In this document: positions 42,830-54,273 of the stretch, one piece after another
How positions within the stretch are numbered: position 1 is the stretch's first letter
How the letters are laid out: each line of letters starts with the position of its first letter
Source of the DNA: Rhipidocladum racemiflorum
Taxonomy: Eukaryota > Streptophyta > Magnoliopsida > Poales > Poaceae
NCBI GenBank assembly: GCA_036346355.1
Contig: CM070577.1
Location: forward strand, 46,634,309-46,698,308
Direction of reading: 5' to 3'
DNA length: 64,000 nt
The notes under the pieces: model-generated
What the model was told of the DNA's origin: nothing
What the model saw: only the letters and a program-made list of their open reading frames with translations
Database searches by the model: none
Translations under genes and position numbers: made by a program

Positions 42830-43345
42830 CTAGGCACAAGGGTAAGCCCAGTCAACTCGCAGTTTATGGTCGCCTGCATTATAGCCATTGAGCTCGTTGA
42901 TGGCCCTCTCTCCGTCCTCACGTTTCTTGAATATCACAACGCCAAATCCCCTACAGACTTCAGAACTGGCCATCGGAACATCATACATCAGCAGCGGTCC
43001 GAACGGCTTGAAGAGCCTCCCAAGGTCCCATTGCCTGAAGCTCGGTGGCATGTTATTCACGCGTACGAAACACTCCAAGAACTTGCGACGAGCAATGGAA
43101 GTTATTGCGTGTTGTCCAGGAAGGCAGCGTGCTCTGCAGGAGTCTTCGTCATATAGCCCATATATATAGTTGTACGGGCATTCCTGCTCAAAATGATTGT
43201 CGTCCTCTCCACAAACGTAGCACACATCTAAATCTGGAGCCCTCCAATATGACGCAAGGCCAAATGAACTCATGCCAATTTTCAATATTGGCACTGTAGT
43301 AAGCACAAACAAAGAAATACTGGAGTTTGTTAGACAAGGTTGCAA
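42830..43345 (-). CDS. CCHC zinc-knuckle plus RRM protein, last exon (eIF3G-like RRM)
   Basis: The minus-strand frame ends with TAG at 42830. It contains CYVCGEDDNHFEQEC, a C-x2-C-x5-H-x4-C zinc knuckle, then CFVRVNNMPPSFRQWDLGRL with FKPFGPLL, and CRGFGVVIFKKREDGERAIN followed by ELNGYNAGDHKLRVDWAYP. RNP2 (FVRVNNM) and RNP1 (RGFGVVIF) identify an RRM, and the NGY...LRVDWA ending resembles the RRM of eIF3 subunit G. A splice acceptor (TTTGTGCTTACTACAG, end near 43294) suggests this exon starts there, so the residues encoded from 43345 to 43294 are intronic. Upstream exons should lie to the right but I cannot identify them. No stop interrupts the exon. It is the best candidate for a host gene, though a retained fragment is possible. 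Likely role: RNA binding. Confidence 0.65.
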   Translation of the reverse strand: MQPCLTNSSISLFVLTTVPILKIGMSSFGLASYWRAPDLDVCYVCGEDDNHFEQECPYNYIYGLYDEDSCRARCLPGQHAITSIARRKFLECFVRVNNMPPSFRQWDLGRLFKPFGPLLMYDVPMASSEVCRGFGVVIFKKREDGERAINELNGYNAGDHKLRVDWAYPCA

Positions 43346-44236
43346 GATATTTGATCAATTCTACATGTAAATAATAGTTTGCATCTGCCAAGTCGCAATT
43401 ACACAGTGAGAAAAAGTCATACTAAAGAATTGAACAAGCAAGGTGCTAACTTGCAAGATCAACAAATAGCAGTGTAATTGCATAGCTTCGTTAAATGGGA
43501 TGGCTAGATATGTGCTAATACAAAAAGCTCATGTTTCAAAATGACAGTGCAAAACATGTTTCTTTCATAAATGCCCACTCTAAGCAGATATTATTATTCT
43601 AGGCAACAAAGCGAGTACTAAGGAAACTGGGATAACTAGATATGTGCTGCTACAAAATGCCACTGCAAACGTGTTCCTTTGATAAATGCCACTGTAAGCA
43701 GAGCTTAGTATTCCAAGCAACGGAGGGAGTACAATTGTATAAGGGAAATTGGAAAATAAATGTAACGCTAAGAGGCTTAGGCTCAATCCAATCTTATAAG
43801 TGAAGCCATTAAAGCTAATTTGCCAACTTTGCATGTCTCCTTAACTAGGCCTAGCATGGCGAGAATTAGCTGATTCTAGCAGACTTACATCAGATGCAAC
43901 CATTTCTTGTACAAACACCGTTGCTGTAACTCTCCTCGATTTTTTTCTTACATTAAAAGAAAAGGTACAATCAAAACTTCAAAAGTATCCAGAGTTGAAG
44001 TGACATGCATCCCTCAATGTTCTTGGAAGAACTCAAACAAACAGCATGTCAATCAAGAGGCATTGATTACACAAAGTACTGAAGAACTCAAGTAAAACAA
44101 AGCATGTTCCTATTTTTTATGCTACTGCAAACACTTACGGAGTCCATGTTTCTGATTGTTTTTCAATATTTCACAACTTTTGGTGGGAGTTTCCCTGGAC
44201 TTTTAGCTAATGAAAGCCACCCAATTATTATTATAC
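43346..44236. other. Probable intron or flank of the CCHC/RRM gene with a duplicated segment
   Basis: About 130 bases are repeated in tandem with divergence. CTAGATATGTGCTxxTACAAAA and GATAAATGCCxACTxTAAGCAG occur at 43505-43600 and 43635-43710. Each copy ends in a GAGTAC word, the second as GGAGGGAGTAC, like a Stowaway MITE end. No coding exon is recognised. Confidence 0.4.
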
Positions 44237-44467
44237 TTAACAATATTTTAAATTACTCTTCAAAATAACCCCCCACCCAAGCTTATTTTTTAAAATAACC
44301 CCTTTTGGTCGCACCACGCCATCGTATGTGGTGTGGCCAAAATGGGATCGTTTTTAACAATAAGTTGGACTTGCCCGTCTCAAGTAGAGGTAGTTTCTAG
44401 AAATATGCAAGCAGGGATCATTTTTTGAAATAAGTTAAGGTGGAGTTTATTTTTTAAATATTGTTAA
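44237..44467. mobile_element. Possible MITE with long imperfect inverted repeats
   Basis: TTAACAATATTTTAAA at 44237 pairs with the inward reading of 44467, TTAACAATATTTAAAA. The similarity continues inward through AAGCTTATTTTTTAAAATAA and its diverged partner AACTTATTTCAAAAAATGA. No clear target duplication is visible, so the class is unknown. Confidence 0.5.
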
Positions 44468-45159
44468 CAAAAAGGTTAGGTAATAAAAAATATTCAATGG
44501 AAACCACAGCCCCCAGCAAATATTTTAATATCAGCATCTTGTATATAAAACATAGGGATCATTTGGTTTGATTCCATTGGCCAAAATATTATGATGTAGA
44601 GTTTCTTCCTAGGGTGTATTTACTGGCCATTGTCATGGATGAATTGGCTAGTCTATAATTTACATTTGTTGGCAATTTTCTTTTTTTAGCCTTTTGAGTT
44701 CACATTACTACAAATGCTGTTTATCTCAAAGGTCAAATGTTTCATGCTACACAAATTGTAAGTTTTGACTTGAACTAAAATGATGTGTTTAGTTTCAATG
44801 GGTTTGAGGAGACAAGGGTTATTATATACCATGGCAAAATGATGTGTTCAGTTTCAATCGGTTGAGGGACCGGCCAGTGAATGGACCATTTGATCCTAAC
44901 TTTGAACCTAACACCCTTGTGTGGTTTGAGGCATGGTTACCGCCTCTACAATGCACGACCCCGGATCGTGCGTCCCGGACCATGGGTCAGTGGCGATCTG
45001 GGTCACTATCAGGTCACCAGAGGGGGGGGGGTGGTGGAGGGAAAAGGGAGCTAACCCTAGTCACTGCCGTCACTTAAAGATGTTATCACCACAATTGTTG
45101 CTTGCCATTACCATTCATAGCCTCTATTTCTTCTCTGCCCAAATCTAGAGGGGCACAGT
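44468..45159. other. Intergenic sequence
   Basis: Contains DNA-transposon-end-like phrases (ATCATTTGGTTTGATTCC near 44558) and a run of ten G's near 45022. No gene is seen. Confidence 0.35.
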
Positions 45160-45167
45160 GACAAGGG

Positions 45168-46393
45168 CAATGTTCAAAAAAGCACTAGGCAGTGGGCCTG
45201 CAATGTTCAAAAAAGCGCTAGGCAGTTGGCGGGCGGAGGCCCACTGCCTAGCGCCTAGCCCGCCTAGGTGGAAATCGTAAAATGGGCAGGCTGCAATGAA
45301 AGACACATAAGTAAGTGTGACAAACGAGTGAAAGACATATGAAAGATGGAATAGTCACAAAACATAGTCCCACACATAATGCCTTTCACTCTATCCATGT
45401 TGGACGGATCGACTAGAACCCCATCCTACGTCATCCAATTTCCTCTTAAGAGCCGCCGTGGTCTTATTGGTTGTTGCCGCTGATCCCGTTGACGACATTC
45501 TATAAATGGAGTTCATTACTTTGTGTTTCATACCCAATGTTAAAGAATGCACTTCATCGGTTTATATTTAAGCCAATGCACTTCACTCAGTTCACTGGTT
45601 TACTGATTTAAGCAATAAGCAAATAAACTTCAGTAATTCACTTAGTTCACTTTGGTTTACTGATGTAAGTAATAAGCAAATAAAGTTCACTTTGGTTTAG
45701 TGATGTAAGTAACAAGCAAATAAAGGAAATTGCTACCCAGTTCACTTGACAGTTCAGAGTTCAACTACTAATTGGCTAATCTACCACTCAGTTCACTGGT
45801 TTACCTCACGGCGCGGGAAAAGAGCTGGTGCCTCGTGGGAGCTCGCATAGCGCGCCACACAAAAGGAGAGCTAGAGCAAGAGGAAGAGCTGGCGCGAGGG
45901 CTCTGGTGGCGCGGGAGGCAGGGACGACCTCGGTTGCTAGCGGCGTGGGAGGCGGGGACGACCTCGCACGGTGACGACGCGGACGAGCTCGAGCCGCGGG
46001 AAGACGAGATCCGGCGGCGGCAACCGATGATCCGGCCGAGGGGGGGGGGGAGACGAGATCTAGCGGTGCGATTGAGGATCAACAGCGGTGGCATGAGGTC
46101 AGGGGTGCAGCACGAGCTCGCACCCGATGGCAGCCCTCTCTAATCGGAACCTAAACTCCCCTCTCCCCGTTTTTCCCTCTTCCTCCAACCCAGCACCGCC
46201 TAGCCCGCGAGGCGTCGCTTTTCGCCGCTTAACGCCACCTAGGACCGTTTGCGCGTATGCCTAGCGCCGCCAAGCTCCACCTAGGCGGCAGCTCTGCCTA
46301 TAACACGCTTTTGTGCCCAGGCGAGGCGGAAGGCCGACGTCGAGCGCCTAGGAGCTGCCTAGGTGCCACCTCTCTCCGCTTTTTGGAACCCTG
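45168..46393. mobile_element. Non-autonomous hAT element, 1.2 kb
   Basis: GACAAGGG is present at 45160-45167 and 46394-46401, an exact 8-bp duplication. The left end is CAATGTTCAAAAAAGCG and the right end, read inward, is CAGGGTTCCAAAAAGCG. Both ends continue into CTAGGC/GCCTAGG-rich sequence. At the left the terminus is present twice in near-tandem (45168 and 45202 area). The interior has a GC-rich stretch (45810-46140) open in several frames with no recognisable motif; this could be captured host sequence. Confidence 0.85.
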
Positions 46394-46401
46394 GACAAGG
46401 G

Positions 46402-47341
46402 TAGGAGCAACACGTTAGCAAGAAGAGGCAAGGGAGTAGAGCAGGGATGTGAGGAAGAGGCGGTGAAGCAACAGTGCAGGAGAGCGAGGTGGGTGAGAGA
46501 AGGCGAAGCAGAGCGGGAGCAAGGCCGAGTGAGGAGGATGAAGAAGGAAGCTGCGCTGGGTGGACCGTGGAGGTGGGCGAAAAGTGCAACCTTCGGCCTG
46601 GTAAGGATCTTCTATGGCCGCCTAGTGCCCAGCTGCCTCCTGCTTGGGATCTTCTGTGGCCATTATCCATTATGACTTGAACAATACACGTATTCCATCG
46701 TATTATGTGGCCATTATAATATATTTGTGTATAACTAGAACAACGAACTGGAGTCAGCGACACAGATTTACTGGGGTCATGTTCCGCGTCTCAAATCACC
46801 ATCCTGAAGAACGCTACTCCCCCTCGACCCATATTTTTACCCACCAGCAACCCCACTCCTTGATACAGATGACCCAGGTTCCTGGTGAATCTGGTTTGAG
46901 GAATGGAATGGGTTGGTCAATCACTACCTCATCACTCATAACCACAAGGGCAAACACAAAATGAGGAAGGGGTTATCCCACCAAAATTCATGGGATGATT
47001 CCATGATGGACTAACCTAGGATGAGGTGATCCTTCGAACCAAACACCCCATTAATGAATGTCATAGGTTCATCAGAATTTATGCAACCTAGAGAAATAGT
47101 TTCAGCGTGGAGCTGGTGCTTTGATGAAAATTACATAAGCATGAAAGGGCCTCACTCAAAGAATGGACAATAAAAAATGGGCATGTGAGCATATCAATCG
47201 TACTAGAATAAGGGAGACATATGTAGATCAAACCAACGATTATAAGCTAACATGCTAAGTGGGCCACTTCTAGCATCAAATATTTGAACTTAAGACAATT
47301 TTTTGATAAATTATAAAGTTAGTAAATGGATAAGACATATA
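46402..47341. other. Intergenic sequence with a Tourist/Harbinger-like stretch
   Basis: Near 46893-47046 the text GGTTTGAGGAATGGAATGGG ... CCTTCGAACCAAACACCCC resembles the halves of a Tourist-like MITE. The terminal duplication was not identified. No gene is seen. Confidence 0.35.
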
Positions 47342-47349
47342 CTACCCAA

Positions 47350-48060
47350 CATGGTTGTCAAGGCGTCGCCTTGGCGCAGCCTAGGCGTCCAGGCTCCGAC
47401 AGCCGACCGCCATGGAACCTCGCATCGCCTAGTCGGGGAAAGTTGCCCGCCTGGACGTTCCAGGCATCGCCACGGGGTCGTTGGGTGGCCCAATTAGGCA
47501 CCGGCGGACTGGAGAGGAGAGGAGCTCCACCACGATGCCCCCACCTCCGTCGCCTCCACCGACGGATGCAGATCTGGTAAGGTCTGGTGCTCCTCTGCGT
47601 CGTCGCCGCTGCTCCGCTAATTCTCTGCATCGCCATCAGCTGCTCCATCGCCGCTACTCTGCTCGCTGCCGCTTTGCTCTATGTTGCCGCTGCTCCTATG
47701 CTCGCCGGCTGATGCAGTTGATGACGGCGCCGGGGAGGGGAGAGGAGTCAGCAGCGGCATGGAGTGTGGAAGGGAGGCAAGAGAGAACGGGAGGAGAGAG
47801 GGCGGCGACTGGGATGAAAAGAGAGCGTGAATGGAGAGGAGGGGAGAGTTAGGGTTTGAGGGGGGAGGGCGCCTGAGGATGGGCCGGACCAGAAGGTTTG
47901 GGCCGAGGAGAGAAAAGAACAAGCTGGGCTAGAGAGAAGAAAGATAGCAGATCAAAATGGGTATTCAATTGGCTAAATCTTTTTTGGTCGCCTAATCCTC
48001 GCCTAGGCGTCCAAGGGCTCGTTTGGCGCCTCGTCTCGCCTTGTCGCCTTGACAATCATG
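47350..48060. mobile_element. hAT-type MITE, 711 bp
   Basis: CATGGTTGTCAAGGCGTCGC at the left pairs with CATGATTGTCAAGGCGACAA read inward from the right. The flanks CTACCCAA (47342-47349) and CTACCCAC (48061-48068) give an 8-bp duplication with one mismatch. The interior is GC-rich, with a middle section (47550-47860) open in several frames but no domain. Confidence 0.85.
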
Positions 48061-48545
48061 CTACCCACAGAAAATCTTTTTTTACTTGGTTTCTCCAAAC
48101 AGCTCTCAAGTTTAGGATTTTGTTTTTAAGGTTGGTAGGTCATTTTACGGACTAGCACATCAATTTTTTGAGATTTCTTTCATTGCCAATTTGATGACTG
48201 AACTGGTAAAATTAACATGTTAGCACCCCATTGGGGGGTTTGCAATAGATATGATTGTTGAGGCAAAACATGTCATGTTTAACATAAATTTATATGGACT
48301 TGAAATCCATCCACTGTAGTATGCAGTGTTATCAAGTCGTTGACTAGTCGTCTAGTCGGCTGGTGGCGCTAGACTGGAGCCAACAACTCAATAAGTTGAG
48401 AAGGTCGAGCGACTTGTTCTCGACTAGTTGAGTTGGATCGACTAGTCGCCGACTTGGAGAGGTTGGGCGACTAGTGAACAACGCAAAAGAGCATGGCTGT
48501 GTGGGAGACTTCCTGCAATTCTCTTTGCTGCATGAGGTGGCCCAG

Positions 48546-51422
48546 TGAAACAACCTAGAATATTAAATAAATAATCAAGAGTATTAGACAATAATTAATA
48601 CAGTAATTAGCGTATTTTACTTTTATAAAATTCGAAGTGCGAGTAGAACGAAAAGAACTAGTGAGGATTGTCGTCAGACCCGCGGGTGTGGGTATCGATC
48701 AACGAGATACCAGACCCGTTGGGGCTAGGTCGGCACCTCTCTCTAGTTCAGGGTTCATCACTCGGCAATCCTACTTACTTGTACGGATTGCGGGTATCCA
48801 TAACGTTTGAGTCGAATAGTGAAGTTAGCACCCGATAACTCAGTAATTCGTTATATGGCCAAGGAGGGGGAGCTTGGTAAATTTGACCTTTCAAGCTAGC
48901 CTCAAGCCAGCCAGCCGAGCACCCCTTGGTCAAGCATTCCAACCGAGGCAAGGACAAGAGCCAGCTTTCATTCACAACCAAGGAGAGAGCGAAAGCAAGG
49001 ACACATCCCTTTTACTCTCCAGCCAAACCAAAGCAGGGACCAACGCACTGCATTCTCCAGTCAAGACCGAGAGCAACCGAAAGCCACCAAAAATCAAAAC
49101 AGAAGGCCACACCGAAGGAGCCCAAGAACCGAAGCAAGGAGGAGTCCCAAGCCCGGAGAAGCCCAAGCTAGCCAAGAAGAGAAGCCCCCAAGCCGGAGCA
49201 CACCAGGAGCCAGAGGAGGAGCCGGACAAGCCAAGAGCAAGAAAACAGAAGCCCAGAATCGAACCGACAGCCTCATCTTCTTCCACACCTTCAACCGAAC
49301 CCAGATCCCCTCATCAGGTGCACAACCCTAGTGTAGCATCACTAGCAATAGCAGTGGTATTACTTGTAGGTTGCTAGATGGGTAGATCGGGTAGGGTTCT
49401 TGGCCTGAGTAGGGTGGACCGCTAGGGGTTGCATGGCTCGTCGCCGTACCGTCCAACCTAGAGCCACAGTCATCATCAGCCAACAGGGTAGAGAGGGGGG
49501 GAGGGGAGCGGCGTCAACTAGGGCTCGGTCAAAGGATAGGGAGAGAGAGAGATAGAGAGAGAGGGGGGGGAGGGAGGCCGGCGATGGCCAGGCTAGCGTC
49601 GGCCAGTGAGGGCGACAGCGGCGCCGGTGGGAGGACTCTGTCCAGGGAGGAGATCGAGAGAGGAGAGGCGTCGGCCAGAGAAGTGAAGGGAAGGAGAAAA
49701 GAAAAGGAAAGAGGGTTAAGGGAAGAAAAGAAAAGAAAAGAGAAAAATAAAGAAAAAGAAAAAGAAGGGGAAAAGTTAGGAAAATTTGTCTCCTGTGCGA
49801 ATCGTGTAGATTAAACTGCCGTATATTGGTCGTAGGAAAATTTTGCTTTAAATTCTAAAAGCCGCGAATAGATAGGTAGTAAGTGTTTAAAATTGTAAAT
49901 ATTGTAATAATTAAATTTATGTTTTCATTGCTGTTAAAATAGTAAATTGTGGGGTCAAAATAGCTATTTTAGCTAAGGGGGCAGCACCCTTTTATTTGCC
50001 CCTAGCAACCCTTAGAAGGTTGGATGCCACAAAAATTGTTTATAAATTAATTGCCGTAGTTAATACTTTAATTTGTCTGGGCCTTATTTGAATCCCTTAA
50101 GAGACCATCTTCAGATTCCGAGTGCGGCCGAGTATTACAATCCTAATCCAGGCAAGTTTCTTTTGATCATATTTATCAAAGTTTTCAACTGATTTCAGAT
50201 ACATATTCTATTATCAATGCATGGATAAGTACTTTGCAAATGAAAACCTTAACTCGGTCACATGAAAAGATGGTTTGAGAAATGATTCATTGAGGTAATA
50301 AGCGAATAATGGCTACGTACTGGATAACTAGGGTGGTAAGATCAGTATGGACCTAGTGAGGCATATTGGTAAGACCAAATGGTAAGATCGGTAAGGCCAT
50401 TGAGACTAAACCGATAAGACCAGAGATACTAGTGAGACTTGTAAGGCCCGTTGAGACAAAACCAGTAAAGACCAAGGGAAACTGGTAAGACTGATAAGGC
50501 CCATCGAGGTAAAACCAGTAAGACCAAGCGAAACCAGTAAGACCAAGCGAAACTGATAAGAATAGTAAGGCCCGTCAAGGCAAAACCAGTAAGACCAAGG
50601 GAAACTGGTAAGACTGGTAAGGCCCGTCGAGGCAAAACCAGTAAGACCAAGGGAAACTGGTAAGATTGGTAAGGCCCGTCGAGGCAAAACCAGTAAGACC
50701 AAGGGAAACTGGTAAGACTGGTAAGGCCGTTGAGGCAAAACCAGTAAAACCAAGTGAAACTAGGTACAAACCAGCGCAGGGTTAAAATATTGAAATTGGG
50801 TCTGCCGGAAACTAGTCTGTCTCATATACATGTTAGTGTTCTTTCCTTTGAACCTAATTTTGCATCGTTTTCATTGTAATAAAACCTATTTTGAGAAAAA
50901 GGTTTGAGAATGAGAAAGTGATGTTCCAGTGACAGTGAAATTAGCTTCTCATTATTGCATATTGCTATTAATGCTTGCTAAGTACTTTGTACTCACTCTT
51001 GCTTAATTCCCCCTTGCTTAGAAAATTACTTAGGTGGTGTCTACGTGGTAGGGGGTGAGGGTCACCCGTAGAATCAAGTGTACAAGGATGTTGGCTACCA
51101 GGAGGGTTAGGATGTTGGATATATCGTACACCATCTTGATTGGACCTTAGGTGATTAGCACCACTGTATTACATTTTTGTTGTACTTGGATCTATGTACA
51201 ATTGATGAACTGAACCTATAGCCCTGCGTGGCATGGAATATAATAAGTTTCATTTCAGTCTCTAATTATTGTTCTGTTGCAACACTCTGAACACAGTATA
51301 CTAACCGATAAAATATTGAGTGCGCTTGATGTTTTAATTGGCTAGTATGCCGAGATTCGTGTATCTCAGCGTAATGGCAGTATTACCGTCGTTACCCTGG
51401 GCTAATTATACGGGTCGCCACA
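48546..51422 (-). repeat. Solo gypsy LTR, 2877 bp, with CCCAG target duplication
   Basis: CCCAG precedes it at 48541-48545 and follows at 51423-51427. On the minus strand it begins TGTGGCGACCCGTATAATTA, a common start of grass gypsy LTRs, and ends GGTTGTTTCA. It has no coding motif; purine-rich frames inside (48874-49377, 49584-49814) are low-complexity. The palindrome-like AGTACTTTGTACTC (50990) recurs in reverse sense in the LTR-like region at 27650. It holds the 52-bp minisatellite. Confidence 0.85.
50390..50765. repeat. 52-bp minisatellite inside the solo LTR
   Basis: The word GGCCCGT plus CAAAACCAGTAAGACCAAG recurs at about 50445, 50498, 50569, 50621, 50673 and 50725, spacing mostly 52. 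The 71-base gap before 50569 is one unit plus an extra 19-base AAACCAGTAAGACCAAGCG piece. Copies nearest the right are the most alike. The repeated reading frame on the minus strand is a by-product. Confidence 0.88.
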
Positions 51423-51816
51423 CCCAGCGTCAGGACAAAGAGACTATAAAGCCGATTGCCCACCACTGCCCAAACCCTAGCACTAGCAAGCCGCCGCCTT
51501 CCGCCAACTCTTGCATCCGCCCTTCCCGTCGTCTTGCGGAATCACGGCACTGTCGCCTTCACCCCTACCTCAAGCCACCATTGGCACGCGTTGTCTGGGC
51601 CTCCAAGGCTCGTCTCCCTCCATCCCTTCCCCTTGGACCCTTTTTCTCCCGAGAGGTCGACATCCGTTCTCTCTGCTTTGGTGCTCTGTTCTGTAGTAGT
51701 AGAAGAGTAGAAGACTAGAAGTCTAGAACTGGAGGTACACTAGTGGTAGCAGCAAGTACCATTGTTCAATAATCAATGTCCATTGATTCCTTTCATTCTT
51801 GATTTACATAGGCATC

Positions 51817-53935
51817 ATGGTTGAAGAAGTTTCGACGATCGAGAGCATGTAGTATGATCCATCAAAGGATCCTAAGTGGAAGGCGACTAAATCCAAAGAC
51901 CCCGCATGGCATACTGCTTTTGGCCAGACATGATGAAGAAGGATGTCGTCCAATGTATTCTTTTTGGCAAGAGGATGCATTCCGAAGTGAGGCAAATGAA
52001 ACAACACCTTGCATGGGGTTTGGAGAAGTGGACAAATGCCACAGTACAACCACAGCTATCATGAAGGAGATCAAAGACTATTTGAAGAAGAGAGCAAGGA
52101 ACAAACCCATCGAGCTTGATGATGATGAAGAAGCTAAAGATGGAGAAGTGATTTTGATGGTGCTGATGAAGAGGGGCAACCACAAGCATAAGCTTGAGCT
52201 GCACAATCAAGAAAAGCCGTTCTGGGACAGCTCTTAAAAGGAAGTTGTCACTTTTGCTGCATGACCAAGAGTTAGAGCTTGAGCCAAAGACCTCTAAATC
52301 GGGGTATATCCTGTGCAATCAAAGGTTTGGTGCAATCACCGTGCAATCAAACTAAAAAAAGTTTCAAAAAATTCTAAAAAAAATCATGAATGTACATATC
52401 AACTTATCCCATCTATGTATAAAATTTCATGATCAAATTCGTCATATGCTAGAAGTTACAAAAAAGATAAATTTCTAACAAACTTTACAGTTCAAATGCA
52501 CCCCAAATTTGTCCTTTTTGTAACTTATAGCATACAACGAATTTGATCATGAAATTTTATACGTAGATGGGGTAAGTTGAGATGTACATCTATGATTTTT
52601 TTTTAGAATTTTTTGAAATACTTTTTAGTTTGATTGCACGGTGATTGCACCAAACCTTTGATTGCACATGATATGCCCCCCTCTAAATCAATTGCTTTTA
52701 TGCTTCGGAAGCCACCTGAAGATGTTGTACATGACAGGCATGTTAGAGGGGGGCTTTCTCAAACTAAATTGTCAAGGAGAACCAAGGAAGAAAACGAGAT
52801 AGATATGCATGTTGCTGCTTTTTTTCTGAGTGCGGCATACCATTCAATGTTGCCAACTCAAGGACATGGGAGGTTATGCTTGAGTCTGTGGAGCAGTATG
52901 GCCCTAGGTATAGGTCGCCAACTTTTCATGACTTAGAGGCTACCATTGCTTGAGAAGTCTAAGAAGACGGATAAGTTGAGAGAAAATCATAAGTTGGCTT
53001 GGGCCGAATACGATTGCACACTCATGTCTGATGGATGGACTCATAGGAGAGGAAGACACTTGATAAATTTTCCTTGTGAACAGTCCCGAGGGCACTTTCT
53101 TTTTGGATACTGTTAATGCATCAAATGTGTCAGTGATGCACAGTTGTTAGCAAGGTTGCTTGAGGAAAAACATGATGAAATTGGAAGGGATTATGTTGTT
53201 CAAATTGTCAATGATGAGGCTAACTATAAGGCAGTAGGCTAAATTCTAATGCAGAAGATTCCTACCATATTTTGGACCTGCCCATTGCTTGAACCTTATG
53301 TTGGAGGGCATTGGAGAAATTCTAATGTTCAAGAAGTGCACTGCAAATGTGAGACGGGTGACCATGTTTATTTACCGTCATGGGAGGCTTCTCAATGCAA
53401 CGAGGGGAAGGACAGGAGGGGATCTTGTGAGACCAGCGGCTACTCGATTTGCTACATCATTCCTTACTTTGCAGAGTTTGGTTAACAACAAGCAAGCTTT
53501 GAGGTCTCTTTATTAGTGATGATTAGAATAGGTACAAATTGGCAAGCACAGATAATGGGAAAAAGGTGGCAGAAATTACGCTTTCTACTCAGCTTTGGAA
53601 TTCAGTGCAAGACTGAATTAGATCATCACAACCTCTTCTCATTGTGTTGAGGATCGTCGACGGTGATGAGAGGCCAATAATGGCAGAGGTTGCTGCAGCC
53701 ATGGATTCTGCTAGGAAGAAGATCAATACAGCTTTTGAGAACAGGGGAAAATTACTACAGAAGGTTAACAAAATGATCGACAAGAGGTGGAAAGACCAAA
53801 TGGAGCAGTAGTTATATGGTGCTGCATTGTTCTTGAATCCAAATAGGTTTATGAATTGCAGAAAACGGATAAAAGAGAAGTTGGTAGGCTGAAGTCAATG
53901 TTCAATGACGTGCTATGGAAGATGGTCACCAATAT
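51817..53935 (+). pseudogene. hAT transposase with BED finger and DUF659 domain, broken
   Basis: After a splice-acceptor-like ACATAG, ATG at 51817 starts MVEEVSTIESM-stop-YDPSKDP, and SKDPAWHTAF with shifted continuations gives a BED zinc finger. After the MITE insertion come KSIAFMLRKPPEDVVHDRHV, then LSQTKLSRRTKEENEIDMHV, LMSDGWTHRRGRHLINF, a GRDYVVQIVNDEANYKA stretch and, in another frame, GDLVRPAATRFATSFLTLQS: the DUF659 region. KRWKDQMEQ and FNDVLWKMVT close the recognisable part. The hATC domain is absent, the sequence turning GC-rich after 53935. Many stops and frameshifts. Confidence 0.82.
52301..52680. mobile_element. Mutator-type MITE with very long TIRs and 9-bp target duplication
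   Basis: CTCTAAATC flanks it exactly at 52292-52300 and 52681-52689, a 9-bp duplication, the Mutator superfamily length. The ends are GGGGTATATCCTGTGCAATC and, inward from the right, GGGGGCATATCATGTGCAAT. The two arms match for about 170-180 bases each, including TTTGGTGCAATCACCGTGC and TATAAAATTTCATGATCAAA, so the whole element folds on itself. It interrupts the hAT transposase coding sequence. Confidence 0.92.
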
Positions 53936-54273
53936 TCTCTCTCCCTCACTCCATCCCCCTCCCCTGCTCCCCCGCGTGGCTCCCCCTCTCCTGCTCCCGC
54001 GCGGCTCCTCCCACGCCGCGCCGCACCGCACGGCCACTCCTCCCTCGCCGCGCCGCCGCCACTCCTCCCGCGTCGTGCCGCCACTCCACCCGCGAGCGCC
54101 GCCGCCCGAATCTCCTCCTCCGCGAGCATCGCCGCCTAGTTCTCCTCCCGGGCTGTGATGTGCTGGCGACAGGCGACGGTGAGGACGGCGGATCTCCTTC
54201 TCCAGGCGAGGCGACGTTTCACGGCGGACCTCCTCCGGCGACCGGACGCCTAGGCGACGCCTTAATAACAATG
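53936..54273. other. GC-rich terminal region of the hAT element
   Basis: CCTCCCGC/CCGCCGCC-rich sequence is open in all frames by composition. It ends GGCGACGCCTTAATAACAATG, the hAT-like terminus. No domain is seen. It could be a related MITE fused at the 3' end. Confidence 0.4.

Larger units (their letters stand above)
48324..54273 (+). mobile_element. hAT transposon with nested solo LTR and Mutator-type MITE
   Basis: The left end CAGTGTTATCAAGTCG at 48324 and the inward-read right end CATTGTTATTAAGGCG at 54273 are alike, and both resemble the MITE end at 47350. A hAT transposase (BED finger and DUF659 region) lies on the plus strand between. A 2.9-kb solo LTR (48546-51422) and a 380-bp MITE (52301-52680) are inserted. 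The flanks GTAGTATG and GGTAAGAC do not match, so one end may belong to a different copy, and the 3' third of the transposase is missing. Full extent is therefore an inference. Confidence 0.6.

Noticed and set aside
45772..46143. Open frame of 123 codons in the hAT element
   Set aside because: No motif, GC-rich low-complexity content. It could be captured host sequence but I cannot support a gene.
48874..49377. Open frame of 167 codons, Lys/Pro/Glu-rich
   Set aside because: It lies wholly inside a solo LTR, in purine-rich sequence where stops are rare; no motif seen.
49584..49814. Charged Glu/Lys/Arg frame
   Set aside because: It is translation of a simple GA/AAG-rich stretch inside the solo LTR.
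50406..50753. Repetitive leucine-rich minus-strand frame
   Set aside because: It is a product of the 52-bp minisatellite. The copies are read in different frames, so no repeated protein unit is under selection.
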